Notes: generated by a model not told the origin, from the letters alone. 64,000 bases of DNA from Rhodoblastus sp. 17X3 (GCF_030056575.1 NZ_JASHHX010000015.1:1-64000); one strand, 5' to 3'; positions 8,769 to 17,109 are shown, numbered from the stretch's first letter. Translations and numbers: made by a program.

Positions 8769-9914
8769 TCAGGCGTAGCAATGCAATTGCGCCGAAAGCA
8801 GATATCGCCGATCGGCGACGCCATCCTGCATATGCCGGAAAACCTGCTTTCGGCCCGGCAAGGTCAACCTTTTTGGCGAAAGCTTCATCCGGCCGGCGTC
8901 GGCATATTCCGTCAGCTTGTAGGAAATATCCAGCGAAGGCGCGTCATCCGGAACGCTCATGTCGGTGCCGACCCCAAAAATATCGATCGGCGCGCCCGCC
9001 TGAACCAAGGCGTCGACTTTCGTTTCGTTCAGGCCGCCGCTGGCGACGATCTTCATGTCGGTGAGGCCCGCCGCATCCAGCAAGACGCGGGACGCGCGCG
9101 ACAAGTCGAGGAGGTCTCCGGAATCGAGGCGGATCCCCACGGGGCCGCGTTCCGGCCCGAGCTTTTGCCTGAGCGCGACGGCGTTGCAGACGCCCCGCAG
9201 CGTGTCATAGGTGTCCACCAGAACAATCGACCGCGGATAAAGTTCGGCGAAGGCCGCGAAGGCTTCCTCCTCGCTGGCGAAGGCTTCGACAAAACTGTGA
9301 GCCATCGTTCCCGCGACAGGAAGATTGTAACGCGCGCCAGCGGCCAACTGCGAAGTGCCTTCGACGCCTGCGATCGCGAAGGCGCGCGCCCCGCGGATCG
9401 CAGCCTCCTCGCCCTGGGCGCGGCGGGCGCCGAAATCCATTACCCTCCGACCGGCGGCGGCCTTGACGACCCGATAGGCCTTGGAGGCTAGAAGGGTCTG
9501 CAAGCCGATGCGGTTGAGGACCAGGGTCTCCAGGACTTGCGCCTGGCCGATCGGCGCGCGGACTTCGAGTATCGGTTCGTTGACGAAAAACGGCGTTCCT
9601 TCGGGCAGACCGAAAATATCGCCCATGAAGCGGAAGCTCCGCAGCTTCTCCAGGAAATCCTCGGGGAAAAGATTGAGCGAGCGAAGATAACGCTGATCTT
9701 CCGACGAAAAATGAAATCGCTCAACATCGTCAAGTAGCTCGTCGAGTCCGCAGGCGATGAAAAAATTACGCTTTTTCGGGAGCTTGCGGATATAGACGCT
9801 GAAGACGGCCTCGCCGTCCATGCCGAGCGCGTCATACGCGCGCAGCATGGTCAGCTCGTAAAGGTCGGCGAAAAGGCCGCCCGCCCCAATCGGCCGCGGT
9901 TCTCGCAAGCGCAT
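8769..9914 (-). CDS. pncB: Nicotinate phosphoribosyltransferase
   Basis: A 381-residue protein of the NAPRTase/QPRTase fold. It makes nicotinate mononucleotide from nicotinate and PRPP (Preiss-Handler salvage to NAD). Visible hallmarks are the N-terminal F-A-D-L-Y-E-L-T-M, the central R-R-A-Q-G, the T-M-A-H-S-F active-site loop with the conserved His, I-R-L-D-S-G-D-L and F-G-V-G-T-D. A ribosome binding site (AGAGG) precedes the ATG. The C-terminus stops soon after the K-L-S-P-x-K motif, earlier than in many bacterial homologues (often above 420 residues), and the last 15 residues look unlike the family, so a late frameshift is possible. It shares its upstream region with the divergent Memo operon; nadD lies at 22.6 kb. 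Confidence 0.8.
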   Translation of the reverse strand: MRLREPRPIGAGGLFADLYELTMLRAYDALGMDGEAVFSVYIRKLPKKRNFFIACGLDELLDDVERFHFSSEDQRYLRSLNLFPEDFLEKLRSFRFMGDIFGLPEGTPFFVNEPILEVRAPIGQAQVLETLVLNRIGLQTLLASKAYRVVKAAAGRRVMDFGARRAQGEEAAIRGARAFAIAGVEGTSQLAAGARYNLPVAGTMAHSFVEAFASEEEAFAAFAELYPRSIVLVDTYDTLRGVCNAVALRQKLGPERGPVGIRLDSGDLLDLSRASRVLLDAAGLTDMKIVASGGLNETKVDALVQAGAPIDIFGVGTDMSVPDDAPSLDISYKLTEYADAGRMKLSPKRLTLPGRKQVFRHMQDGVADRRYLLSAQLHCYA

Positions 9915-10143
9915 GTCCAGGGACCTCTAGGATCTCTGAACAAGATTGGATGTTTTTCGCCTGTCCGGCAATCGCCTCATGCTCTTTCGATTCGAAAAGG
10001 CGCAGCGGGACCTCGTCCGCTGAGCATCCGTTAAACGACGGACAGGACGCAGGGCTCAAAAAAACGCTGGCGCGTTTCTCATTTTGAAGCGCCGCGGCGT
10101 CTCCCGGAACGGCACCGCAGCCTTAAAATCGGCGTTGGCGTTC

Positions 10144-10179
10144 CCATATATGGCGCCAACGGGAAGCAGGAAGCTTCCC
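10144..10179. promoter_or_regulatory. Palindrome and hairpin in the leader of the Memo operon
   Basis: The 285-base region between the divergent pncB and Memo genes contains a perfect 10-bp palindrome CCATATATGG at 10144-10153. Next comes a perfect 7-bp stem, GGGAAGC at 10161-10167 with GCTTCCC at 10173-10179. Both sit just upstream of the GAGGAA ribosome binding site and GTG start of the Memo gene. They are candidate operator and leader hairpin; no regulator is identifiable. Confidence 0.35.
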
Positions 10180-10199
10180 CTTTCGAGGAACAAGGATCC

Positions 10200-10994
10200 G
10201 TGATTCGTCCGCCCGCCGTCGCCGGGATGTTTTATCCCGCCGACGCCGTCATGCTTCGGCAAGCTGTGACGCAGCTGCTTGGACCATCGGGGTCGCCGGA
10301 AGAGGGCGAACGGCCCAAGGCTCTAATCGTTCCGCACGCCGGCTATGTCTATTCGGGCCGGGTCGCCGGGGCGGCCTATGCGAGGGTGCTTCCCTACGCG
10401 GAAAACATTCGGCGCGTGATCTTGCTCGGCCCCGCACACCGGGCGCCGGTCCGTGGATTGGCGCTGCCCGAGGCCGACCGCTTCGCGACGCCCCTCGGCG
10501 AGGTTTCGATTGACCAGGACGCGGTTCGCCGACTTGCTGCGACGCCGCGGGTGGCGGTGAGCGCCGCCGCGCACGCCCTCGAACATTCGCTCGAAGTCCA
10601 ATTGCCCTTTCTGCAGAGCATCCTGCGCGATTTTACCCTGGTCCCGCTGGCCGTCGGCGATGCGACGGCGGAAGAAGTCGCCGAGGCGCTCGATATCCTG
10701 TGGGGCGGGCCCGAAACCCTGATTGTGATCAGTTCCGACCTGTCGCATTACCTACCCTACGCCATGGCCCGGCGAACGGATCAAGACACGATGGAAAGAA
10801 TCCTGCGCGGCGAGTTGCTTCACAGCCATAAGCAGGCCTGCGGCGCCTTGCCGATCAACGGGCTGCTGCTGGCGGCGCGCCGGCGGCGGCTGACGCCGAA
10901 GCTCATATCCCATTGCAATTCCGGCGACACTGCCGGCGACAAGCAAAGGGTCGTCGGTTATGCCGCCATCGAATTTTCGGAACGCCATGACTGA
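10200..10994 (+). CDS. Memo-family protein (AmmeMemoRadiSam system protein B)
   Basis: A 264-residue Memo-family protein (COG1355), homologous to human MEMO1. It starts at GTG 10200 (GAGGAACAAGGATCC upstream) with the family opening I-R-P-P-A-V-A-G-M-F-Y-P. Putative metal-site residues are visible: His46 in P-H-A-G-Y, His80 in G-P-A-H, His129 in L-E-H-S-L, His183 in D-L-S-H-Y and the His238-Cys239 pair before N-S-G-D. MEMO1 is structurally related to non-haem-iron LigB-type dioxygenases, but no enzymatic reaction is established. It overlaps the AMMECR1 gene by 8 bases, and the radical SAM gene overlaps in turn, so the three are translationally coupled. The joint function is unknown. Confidence 0.9.
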   Translation: MIRPPAVAGMFYPADAVMLRQAVTQLLGPSGSPEEGERPKALIVPHAGYVYSGRVAGAAYARVLPYAENIRRVILLGPAHRAPVRGLALPEADRFATPLGEVSIDQDAVRRLAATPRVAVSAAAHALEHSLEVQLPFLQSILRDFTLVPLAVGDATAEEVAEALDILWGGPETLIVISSDLSHYLPYAMARRTDQDTMERILRGELLHSHKQACGALPINGLLLAARRRRLTPKLISHCNSGDTAGDKQRVVGYAAIEFSERHD

Positions 10995-11571
10995 AGCCGC
11001 CGTCACTCTCGAAGATCGCGGCCCCGTTCTGCTCGGCCTCGCCCGGGCGGCCATTGCGAGCGCCCTGGGCCGGGTAGGCCGCGCCGATCGTTCCGCGCCC
11101 TGGCTGCGCGAAAAGGGCGCCTGTTTCGTCACCCTGACCCAAGACGGCAATCTCAGCGGCTGCGTCGGCAGCATCGAGGCGCATCGTTCGCTGCTGGAAG
11201 ATGTGACGGCCAATGCGCGCGCGGCGGCCTTCGCCGATCCACGCTTTCCGCCGCTCGGGGGAGAGGCGCTGGAGCGCGCCCGAATCGAGGTTTCGCTGCT
11301 GTCGCCGACGCAGCAGCTGCACGTATGTTCTGAAGCGGAAGCGTTACAGCAGATCAGGCCGCATCTCGACGGCCTCGTGCTGCAGTGGGGACGCCATTGC
11401 GGCGCCTTTCTGCCGCAGGTCTGGGAAGCTCTTCCCGATCCCAGCGACTTTCTCGCCCATCTGAAGCGCAAAGCGGGATTGCCCCACGATTTCTGGGTGA
11501 ACGACCTCCGCCTTTACCGATATTGCGTCACCAAATGGAGCGAGCCTGAAACCGGCCAGGTAGAGCAATAA
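10987..11571 (+). CDS. AMMECR1-domain protein (AmmeMemoRadiSam system protein A)
   Basis: A 194-residue AMMECR1-family protein. I chose the ATG at 10987, which overlaps the Memo stop, rather than an in-frame ATG at 10960 inside the Memo gene. The diagnostic motif L-S-G-C-V-G-S (the family LRGCIG motif) is at about residues 57-63. D-P-R-F-P-P-L and the C-terminal W-x-L-P-D-P follow as usual. Human AMMECR1 is associated with a contiguous gene deletion syndrome; its biochemistry is unknown. The bacterial protein is found beside Memo and a radical SAM enzyme, exactly as here. The last codons overlap the next gene (TAATG), arguing for one mRNA and probably one complex or pathway. Confidence 0.9.
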   Translation: MTEAAVTLEDRGPVLLGLARAAIASALGRVGRADRSAPWLREKGACFVTLTQDGNLSGCVGSIEAHRSLLEDVTANARAAAFADPRFPPLGGEALERARIEVSLLSPTQQLHVCSEAEALQQIRPHLDGLVLQWGRHCGAFLPQVWEALPDPSDFLAHLKRKAGLPHDFWVNDLRLYRYCVTKWSEPETGQVEQ

Positions 11572-12647
11572 TGTCAGAATTTCACCCCGCCCATTACTGG
11601 CGCAAGACGGAAGACGGCCGCATCCAGTGCGACCTCTGCCCGCGCGACTGCAAATTGCACGAGGGCCAGCGCGGCGCCTGTTTCGTACGGATGCGCGATG
11701 GCGACGAAATGGTTCTGACGACCTATGGACGCTCGTCGGGATTCTGCATCGACCCGATCGAGAAAAAGCCGCTCAATCATTTCTATCCGGGTTCGAGCGT
11801 GCTGTCCTTCGGCACGGCGGGCTGCAACCTCGCATGCAAGTTCTGCCAGAACTCGGACATCAGCAAGGCGCGCGACATGGATCGGCTGATGGACGAGGCC
11901 TCGCCCGAAGCCATTGCCGAAGCCGCCGCCCGCTATGGCTGCCGCAGCGTCGCGTTCACCTATAACGATCCGGTGATCTTCCTCGAATACGCCATGGATG
12001 TGGCCGACGCCTGCCATGCCCGCGGCATCAAAACAGTCGCCGTGTCAGCCGGCTATATGCACGATCAGGCGCGGCGCGATTTTTATGCGAAGATCGACGC
12101 CGCCAATATCGACCTCAAGGGCTTCACCGATGATTTTTATTTCAAGCTGACGAGCGCCCATCTGCAGCCCGTGCTCGAAACGCTGCTTTATCTGAAGCAT
12201 GAGACCGACGTCTGGCTGGAGCTCACTACACTGCTGATTCCTGGAAAGAACGATTCCAACGAGGAGTTGGCAGCATTGTCGCAATGGGTGGCGCGCGAAC
12301 TGGGGCGGGACGTTCCGCTTCATTTCTCGGCGTTCCATCCGGATTACAAGATGCTCGACACGCCGCCGACGCCCCCCGAAACTTTGCGCAGCGCGCGAAA
12401 AATCGCCATGGAGGCGGGCCTCGACCATGTCTATCTCGGCAATGTCCACGACGCCGCCGGCGACACGACCCTCTGCCCTAACTGCCACGAGCCCCTGATC
12501 GTGCGCGACTGGTATCAGATCAAACGTCACGCCTTGGCGCAGGGTGGGTTCTGTCCGCGCTGCGGCGTCGCCATAGCCGGCCATTTCGACGAATCCATCG
12601 GGAATTTCGGTCGCCGACGGATTCCTGTCGCCATCGGAAGGCGTTGA
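11571..12647 (+). CDS. AmmeMemoRadiSam system radical SAM enzyme
   Basis: A 358-residue radical SAM protein of the PflA-activase-like group (COG1180). Cys85, Cys89 and Cys92 form the C-x3-C-x2-C cluster motif (G-C-N-L-A-C-K-F-C). An N-terminal Cys-rich knuckle (Cys20, Cys23, Cys27, Cys37) and a C-terminal zinc-ribbon-like pair (C-P-N-C and C-P-R-C-G) flank the TIM-barrel core. This three-part layout is characteristic of the AmmeMemoRadiSam enzyme. Known for the superfamily: reductive SAM cleavage produces a 5'-deoxyadenosyl radical. The substrate here is not known; the AMMECR1 and Memo partners may be the modified proteins or may act on the product. The start ATG overlaps the AMMECR1 stop codon. 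Confidence 0.9.
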   Translation: MSEFHPAHYWRKTEDGRIQCDLCPRDCKLHEGQRGACFVRMRDGDEMVLTTYGRSSGFCIDPIEKKPLNHFYPGSSVLSFGTAGCNLACKFCQNSDISKARDMDRLMDEASPEAIAEAAARYGCRSVAFTYNDPVIFLEYAMDVADACHARGIKTVAVSAGYMHDQARRDFYAKIDAANIDLKGFTDDFYFKLTSAHLQPVLETLLYLKHETDVWLELTTLLIPGKNDSNEELAALSQWVARELGRDVPLHFSAFHPDYKMLDTPPTPPETLRSARKIAMEAGLDHVYLGNVHDAAGDTTLCPNCHEPLIVRDWYQIKRHALAQGGFCPRCGVAIAGHFDESIGNFGRRRIPVAIGRR

Positions 12648-13202
12648 AATCATAGGCCCGCTGCAAAAGGCGCGCATCCCGGTCGATTGCGCTACGAAAT
12701 GCGTCTAGAAGACGAAACTTCGTTCGCGAGCAGCGCGCGTGCGGCGCCAACGTATAGCGATGAGGAAAAGCCGAAGCCTGACCTCGTGCGCGAAATGTGC
12801 TTTCGAAACAATGTCTGCTTAGCGACCAACAGCAAACCATACGCCTAAAGCCGCTTTCCGCCCGTCAGGGACCGTGCAGCTTGAACTCAACAGGCCGCTG
12901 GCTTGATGTGCTGGATGCAGCACGGTTATTGCGGTTGGACCGCCATTTTGACGGCGATCGAGTAGGGAGGGCTGGTTGCGGAGGGATGACCATGTCCCGG
13001 CTCCGGCCGTATCAGCGCGCGGTTGCCGAAAGCTGATGTCGGCAACGGGTCGACAGCGCGGTATCGAACCTGAGCGAACGCAAGCGGGTGCCAGAACAAT
13101 CAATGGCCGGCGCGGCCGCAGTCAAATAAGGTAACCCTCATTATCCTCATTGCGATCGCCGGCGCGGGATGGCCCGCGAGGCGCCAGACCAAGGAGCAAG
13201 CC
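12648..13202. other. Intergenic region, no gene recognised
   Basis: Open frames on both strands here are short and lack ribosome binding sites or recognisable protein patterns. This marks the left side of the accessory segment that runs to tRNA-Ser. The only clear signal is AAGGAGCAAGCC directly before the next ATG. Confidence 0.4.
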
Positions 13203-13520
13203 ATGATCAAAGTGAGCGTTATGTATCCCAACGCCCCCGGCGCCCGTTTCGATCATGCGTATTATCGCGACAGGCATATGCCGCTCGTGAAAGCTAGGAT
13301 GGGCGACAGCTGCCTCTATTACACAGTCGACAAAGGCCTTGCCGGCGGAGCCCCGGGCGCTCCCGCAACCTATGTCGCGATGTGCCATATCTTCTGCGAC
13401 ACAGTCGAGGCGTTTCAGGCTGGCTTTGGGCCTCACGCCGAAGAGATCATGGCGGACATCCCGAACTACACCGACCTGACCCCGATCATCCAGATCAGCG
13501 AAGCCGTCGTGCGGAAGTAG
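13203..13520 (+). CDS. EthD-family protein
   Basis: A 105-residue ferredoxin-like-fold protein of the EthD family. It has the characteristic start K-V-S-V-M-Y-P-N, the Y-Y-R-D-R-H-M-P-L core with its conserved His, and a C-terminal I-Q-I-S-E strand. The length is normal. EthD was named from an ethyl-tert-butyl-ether degradation cluster and its fold resembles dimeric Dabb proteins; most members have no defined reaction. A strong ribosome binding site (AAGGAG, 7-base spacing) supports the start. No operon partner is visible on either side, and the neighbours downstream are degraded. Confidence 0.8.
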   Translation: MIKVSVMYPNAPGARFDHAYYRDRHMPLVKARMGDSCLYYTVDKGLAGGAPGAPATYVAMCHIFCDTVEAFQAGFGPHAEEIMADIPNYTDLTPIIQISEAVVRK

Positions 13521-13953
13521 GTTTCGCTTATTCCAGCATCGGCCGCATGCGTGCTTTCGGAGTGCTATCCGGCCTTTTTCGTCCGTTCCGCCTTGGGCGG
13601 CTTCCCGCCCGACGGGTACCATCGGGCTGGAGGATCAGGGGAGCTAACCCATTGCGGGCGGGAACACGACTAGGCTGAGATGGGATGCGGCGGCGAGGGC
13701 GGCATGGCCCAACTCGCTCAACCAGCGATCAATAGCCCGAATTGCGCGCCGCTAAGTCAATGCTACGATGTGGATTAATTCAGCTTCTTCCTTGGCTGAA
13801 TGAACGCAGAGAATGCCCGCCACGGATGAACTGGCGGGCGTTTTTTCCTTCTAAGGGAGACTGCGTTGATAATCCGACGTTCACGCCGATCGGCCATTCT
13901 GTGAGTTTGCACCCGTCGGCGACGGACATCCTGTTCAAGGGCTTGTTGGGTAC
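13521..13953. other. Intergenic region with one hairpin terminator
   Basis: Apart from the terminator listed at 13813-13846 nothing convincing is encoded. Frames crossing the region are short and uncharacteristic. No intact gene ends just before the terminator, which suggests that the gene it served has been lost. Confidence 0.4.
13813..13846 (+). terminator. Rho-independent terminator
   Basis: GCCCGCCA at 13815-13822 pairs perfectly with TGGCGGGC at 13832-13839 around a 9-base loop. A run of six T follows at 13841-13846. It is a textbook plus-strand terminator. Confidence 0.75.
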
Positions 13954-14181
13954 ATGAGTGTCGCGAAGAAGTTGGGGCTAATCGCGGCTGGTTACTGCCT
14001 AGCCGTCGTCGGCGGCGTCGGCGCTGTCGCAGTCAATGAATCTTTCATCCCTGATGACATCCAGCAGAGCTCAGTGAGAAACCTGGGTCAGTTCCTTGCG
14101 GACATCAACAGCCGTGGGTTCAGGCGCGTGAGACGGCACCGTCTTCTCGGCCTGATCGGACGAAGGCCGCGCGCGCGGTGA
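13954..14181 (+). pseudogene. N-terminal remnant of a small membrane protein
   Basis: An open frame of 75 residues begins with one clear hydrophobic segment (LGLIAAGYCLAVVGGVGAVA). From about residue 40 it turns Arg-rich and low in protein character (RRVRRHRLLGLIGRRPRAR). The first 35 residues resemble the start of short hydrophobic proteins common in Rhizobiales accessory regions, so the second half looks frameshifted or replaced. No ribosome binding site is obvious. It may be a functional one-helix peptide, but loss of the C-terminal part seems likelier given the truncated gene that follows. Confidence 0.35.
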
Positions 14182-14239
14182 AGAACGCCGCTGTGGCGGC
14201 GAAGGCTCTCGGCTGACCACCTGCCGCCGGCGGCGTGCT

Positions 14240-14971
14240 TTGTCGCGTACCGCGCAATTGTCGGTGGGGTCTGGATTGTGCTTTATGGGCCTGACCGATA
14301 TCGCTGACCACACCGCGCGTATCCGCGACGCCGTGAGCGTGCCGCTGATCGTCGACGCCGACACGGGTTTCGGCAATGCGCTCAATGTCTATCATACGGT
14401 CCGCACGCTGGAGCGCGCGGGCGCCGATTGCATCCAGCTGGAAGATCAGGTTTCGCCGAAACGCTGCGGCCATTTTTCTGGTAAGGACGTGATCCCGACC
14501 GACGAGGCGGTCAAGAAGATCAAGGCGGCGGTCGACGCTCGCCGCGATGAGGACCTTCTGATCATGGCGCGCACCGACGCGGCCGCCGTGCAAGGCTTCG
14601 AAGCCGCCATCGAGCGCGCCGAGAAATTCGCCGAGGCTGGCGCCGACATTCTTTTCGTCGAGGCCGTCACCACCGCCGACGAGATCCGCGCGCTGCCGAA
14701 ACGCCTGTTCAGACCCCAGCTGATAAATATGGTCATCGGCGGCAGGACTCCGATTTTCAATGCAGCCGAACTCGGCGAGCTCGGCTATGGCATCGTGCTC
14801 TACGCCAATGCCGCCCTGCAGGGCGCGGTGGCGGGGATGCAAAAGGCGCTCGCGGTCTTGCGAGACGAAAAGGAAGTCAAAGACTCGAGCGGACTGGTCA
14901 CGCCCTTCGCCGAACGCCAACGCCTCGTCGGCAAACCGGAATGGGACGCGCTTGAAAAGAAATACAGCTGA
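14240..14971 (+). pseudogene. 5'-truncated PEP mutase/isocitrate lyase-family gene
   Basis: From Met16 (14285) onward the sequence is a good member of the isocitrate lyase/PEP phosphonomutase superfamily: V-D-A-D-T-G-F-G-N carries the metal-binding Asp, then Q-L-E-D-Q, K-R-C-G-H with the catalytic Cys region, A-R-T-D-A and the C-terminal helices. Members usually have about 280-290 residues. Here the first 40-50 residues, including the first barrel strand, are missing and are replaced by unrelated sequence. With part of the TIM barrel gone, activity as lyase or mutase is unlikely. The break lies inside the accessory island ending at tRNA-Ser, so a recombination event probably removed the 5' end. 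Confidence 0.6.
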
Positions 14972-15316
14972 ATTGATATTGGGTTCTTAGCACCTCATCT
15001 CAGAGCCATCATGCCCTAGCCAGACGGTCGCTTTCGGGTCGACAGCGGGATTTCGTCTGTCGATGAACAGCTTGAGGGCAGGGGGCGAGACTAGGCTCGA
15101 GCGCCTTGATCGACTGTCGCCAGCTGTGTAACACTCATCTGTCTCCGGCGTCTGCGACGCCAAGGATTCCGGGCGTTTCGACAGCTCCGAATCTCAGCTG
15201 GGTATCCTCCCACCCCAGCCAGATGCGTGAATCCGGCGATCGTTTGATAGGTCGGATCTCGGACGGGGCGAAGCCTATTATTCTGCGTAATCATGCCGTC
15301 AAGGATTCGGACGAGG
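14972..15316. other. Intergenic region downstream of the integrase
   Basis: This lies between the convergent truncated lyase gene and the integrase. I see no gene, terminator or copy of the tRNA 3' end. Short frames on both strands lack recognisable content. Confidence 0.35.
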
Positions 15317-16930
15317 TCAACCCAGGTTGAGTCTTCCCCAATTGAGTCTCGCGACGGTCGGCGCGAGGGTTTCGACCACGAAGCCATCTCCATATTTGCG
15401 CCCTTCGCTTTTTCCCGCGTGGCCGGTGAGGGCGTCATGAACTTCCTCGTTGATCCCCGAATTCCGGCACAGGTCCTTGTACCAATGCCGGAACGAATGA
15501 TTTGGCGAGACGCGCTTGTCCTTGATGCCGAGGTTTACGCGAACGATGCGGCAAACACGCTTGGACGCGGTACCGCCACGATGGCCATAGGTGTCCGGCT
15601 TCATGTCGGGAAACAAAGGCTCGCCAGGCTTCTTGCCGGCGACGAATTTCATGAAGCCCTCCGCGATGAGGAATTCCGGAATCGGCACCGTACGTCGTGA
15701 GGACTCCGTTTTCACGCTCTTGTCCTCGCCGTCGATATTCTCTTCTTCCTCGTCGTCGTCGTCGTCGAAAAGGTCGGTGATCTCGATGCACGCAATGTTT
15801 CGGATCATTTTGACGTCGTCGCGGTTGATCTGCGCGGCCTCGTTGACCCTAACGCCCATGGTCGCTTCGATCCAGGGGATCCAGCGTGCGCCGCCTTTCT
15901 TGGAGCGCGCGGTGAGAAGGATCAGCTTGACCTCCTCATCGGTATAGGACCGTTTTTTCTTCGTGTTTTTCTTCTTGATGAGCAGCCGCACCTTGGCGAA
16001 TGGGTTGACGGCGATCTTATGGTTCTCGAGGGCCCACCCGAACAGGGCCTTCAAGGCATGGATATCGTTGAGGACGGATTTTGGGCTGTTTCCTTCCTCG
16101 AGCCGCTTGGCCTTCCATTTCGAGGCGTCCTCTGGCGTCGCGGAGCCAAGGTCCCGACCATTCAGGTATTTTTCAAATTTGCGCAGCTTCTGGGTGAAGG
16201 TGTCGACCGTCTTTGGGACAGGTTTGCGTTCGTTCTTCCAGCCATTGATCAGTGACTCGAGCGTCAGAGGCTCGTAGGAAATCCCGTTCGGGGACGCGGC
16301 GACCGATGAAGTTGGGTTCTCTGGCTCGCTGGGCGTTTCGACGATCTTGCCGGCGTGGCGGTCCTTCCAAAGCTGGATACATTCCGCCCGCGTGTGCAGG
16401 AAGCCGATCGCAACGCGTTCATAGGCCCTGGAGGAGGGGTCAAGGCGAAGACCGCGCGCTCCCAGATAGGCGTCCATCGTGTCCCGATTGGCTGGGGACA
16501 GGGCGCGGCCGCGCGCTATCCCATCGGCCGCGAATTGTTCGATGTCCTGGAGGACCTCGGTGAGGAGGTCATATTGATGGTCGGGCAAACCATTGTCCTG
16601 GCCGCCAAGCCCGCGAAGCCGGATTTGTTCGTCCGACCAGAGGAGATGCCTGCGATAGCCAGCAAGGATCGCGGCGATCTCGGCCTCGCTGAGTTCGGCG
16701 CGCGTCTGGGGTTGTGGCGATTTGGCCGATAGCTGGGCCTCAGCCTTGGCGAATTCGCGCTCCCAGAACAGGGCGCGTTCGGCGGCCTTGCGCCGCGCGA
16801 TCTTGGGGTCGCGCTCGCCGAGGCTTTCGCGAATGACCTTTTGGCCCAAGATCGCCTGAATCTTGGCTGGCACGCGCCGCCTGAAATAATAGACGGCGCC
16901 ACGGCGCACGATATTGCTCACGAGACTCAT
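15317..16930 (-). CDS. int: Tyrosine recombinase (phage/island integrase)
   Basis: A 537-residue site-specific recombinase. I chose the ATG at 16930 over an upstream GTG at 16954. The N-terminus (YYFRRRVPAKI) matches the DUF6538-type arm domain, then a core-binding domain (about residues 210-300) and the catalytic domain follow. The tyrosine-recombinase residues are visible: Arg in G-V-R-V-N-E-A, His-x-x-Arg in H-S-F-R-H, His in T-G-H-A-G and the Tyr in R-K-Y-G-D-G. It therefore appears intact. An unusual acidic run of Asp and Glu (about residues 390-400, from a GAC/GAG-type tract) interrupts the catalytic domain between strands. It sits 90 bases from the 3' end of tRNA-Ser, the standard place for an island integrase. 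Confidence 0.85.
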   Translation of the reverse strand: MSLVSNIVRRGAVYYFRRRVPAKIQAILGQKVIRESLGERDPKIARRKAAERALFWEREFAKAEAQLSAKSPQPQTRAELSEAEIAAILAGYRRHLLWSDEQIRLRGLGGQDNGLPDHQYDLLTEVLQDIEQFAADGIARGRALSPANRDTMDAYLGARGLRLDPSSRAYERVAIGFLHTRAECIQLWKDRHAGKIVETPSEPENPTSSVAASPNGISYEPLTLESLINGWKNERKPVPKTVDTFTQKLRKFEKYLNGRDLGSATPEDASKWKAKRLEEGNSPKSVLNDIHALKALFGWALENHKIAVNPFAKVRLLIKKKNTKKKRSYTDEEVKLILLTARSKKGGARWIPWIEATMGVRVNEAAQINRDDVKMIRNIACIEITDLFDDDDDEEEENIDGEDKSVKTESSRRTVPIPEFLIAEGFMKFVAGKKPGEPLFPDMKPDTYGHRGGTASKRVCRIVRVNLGIKDKRVSPNHSFRHWYKDLCRNSGINEEVHDALTGHAGKSEGRKYGDGFVVETLAPTVARLNWGRLNLG

Positions 16931-17019
16931 GTCCGAAACACACCACTGGGTCACAGTTGAGGCCGCAAACCAGCTGTCTTTCCAGCAGTTTAAGGAAAAT
17001 CAAAGTCTCGAGGCAAGGG

Positions 17020-17109
17020 TGGCGGAGAGGGAGGGATTCGAACCCCCGATACGGTTGCCCGTATGCCGCATTTCGAGTGCGGTGCATTCGACCACTCTGC
17101 CACCTCTCC
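17020..17109 (-). tRNA. tRNA-Ser(CGA)
   Basis: The minus strand reads as a 90-nucleotide type II tRNA. The 7-bp acceptor GGAGAGG pairs with CCTCTCC, discriminator G and encoded CCA follow. The anticodon stem CCGCA/TGCGG encloses loop CTCGAAA (anticodon CGA), the long variable arm (ATACGGG...CCGTAT) is typical of serine tRNAs, and the T arm has GGTTCGAAT. The adjacent integrase suggests the 3' end serves as an attachment site. Confidence 0.95.

Noticed and set aside
15301-15330. Possible second copy of the tRNA-Ser 3' end (GGATTCG)
   Set aside because: Similarity is limited to about seven bases and does not extend, so it is not a convincing attachment site.
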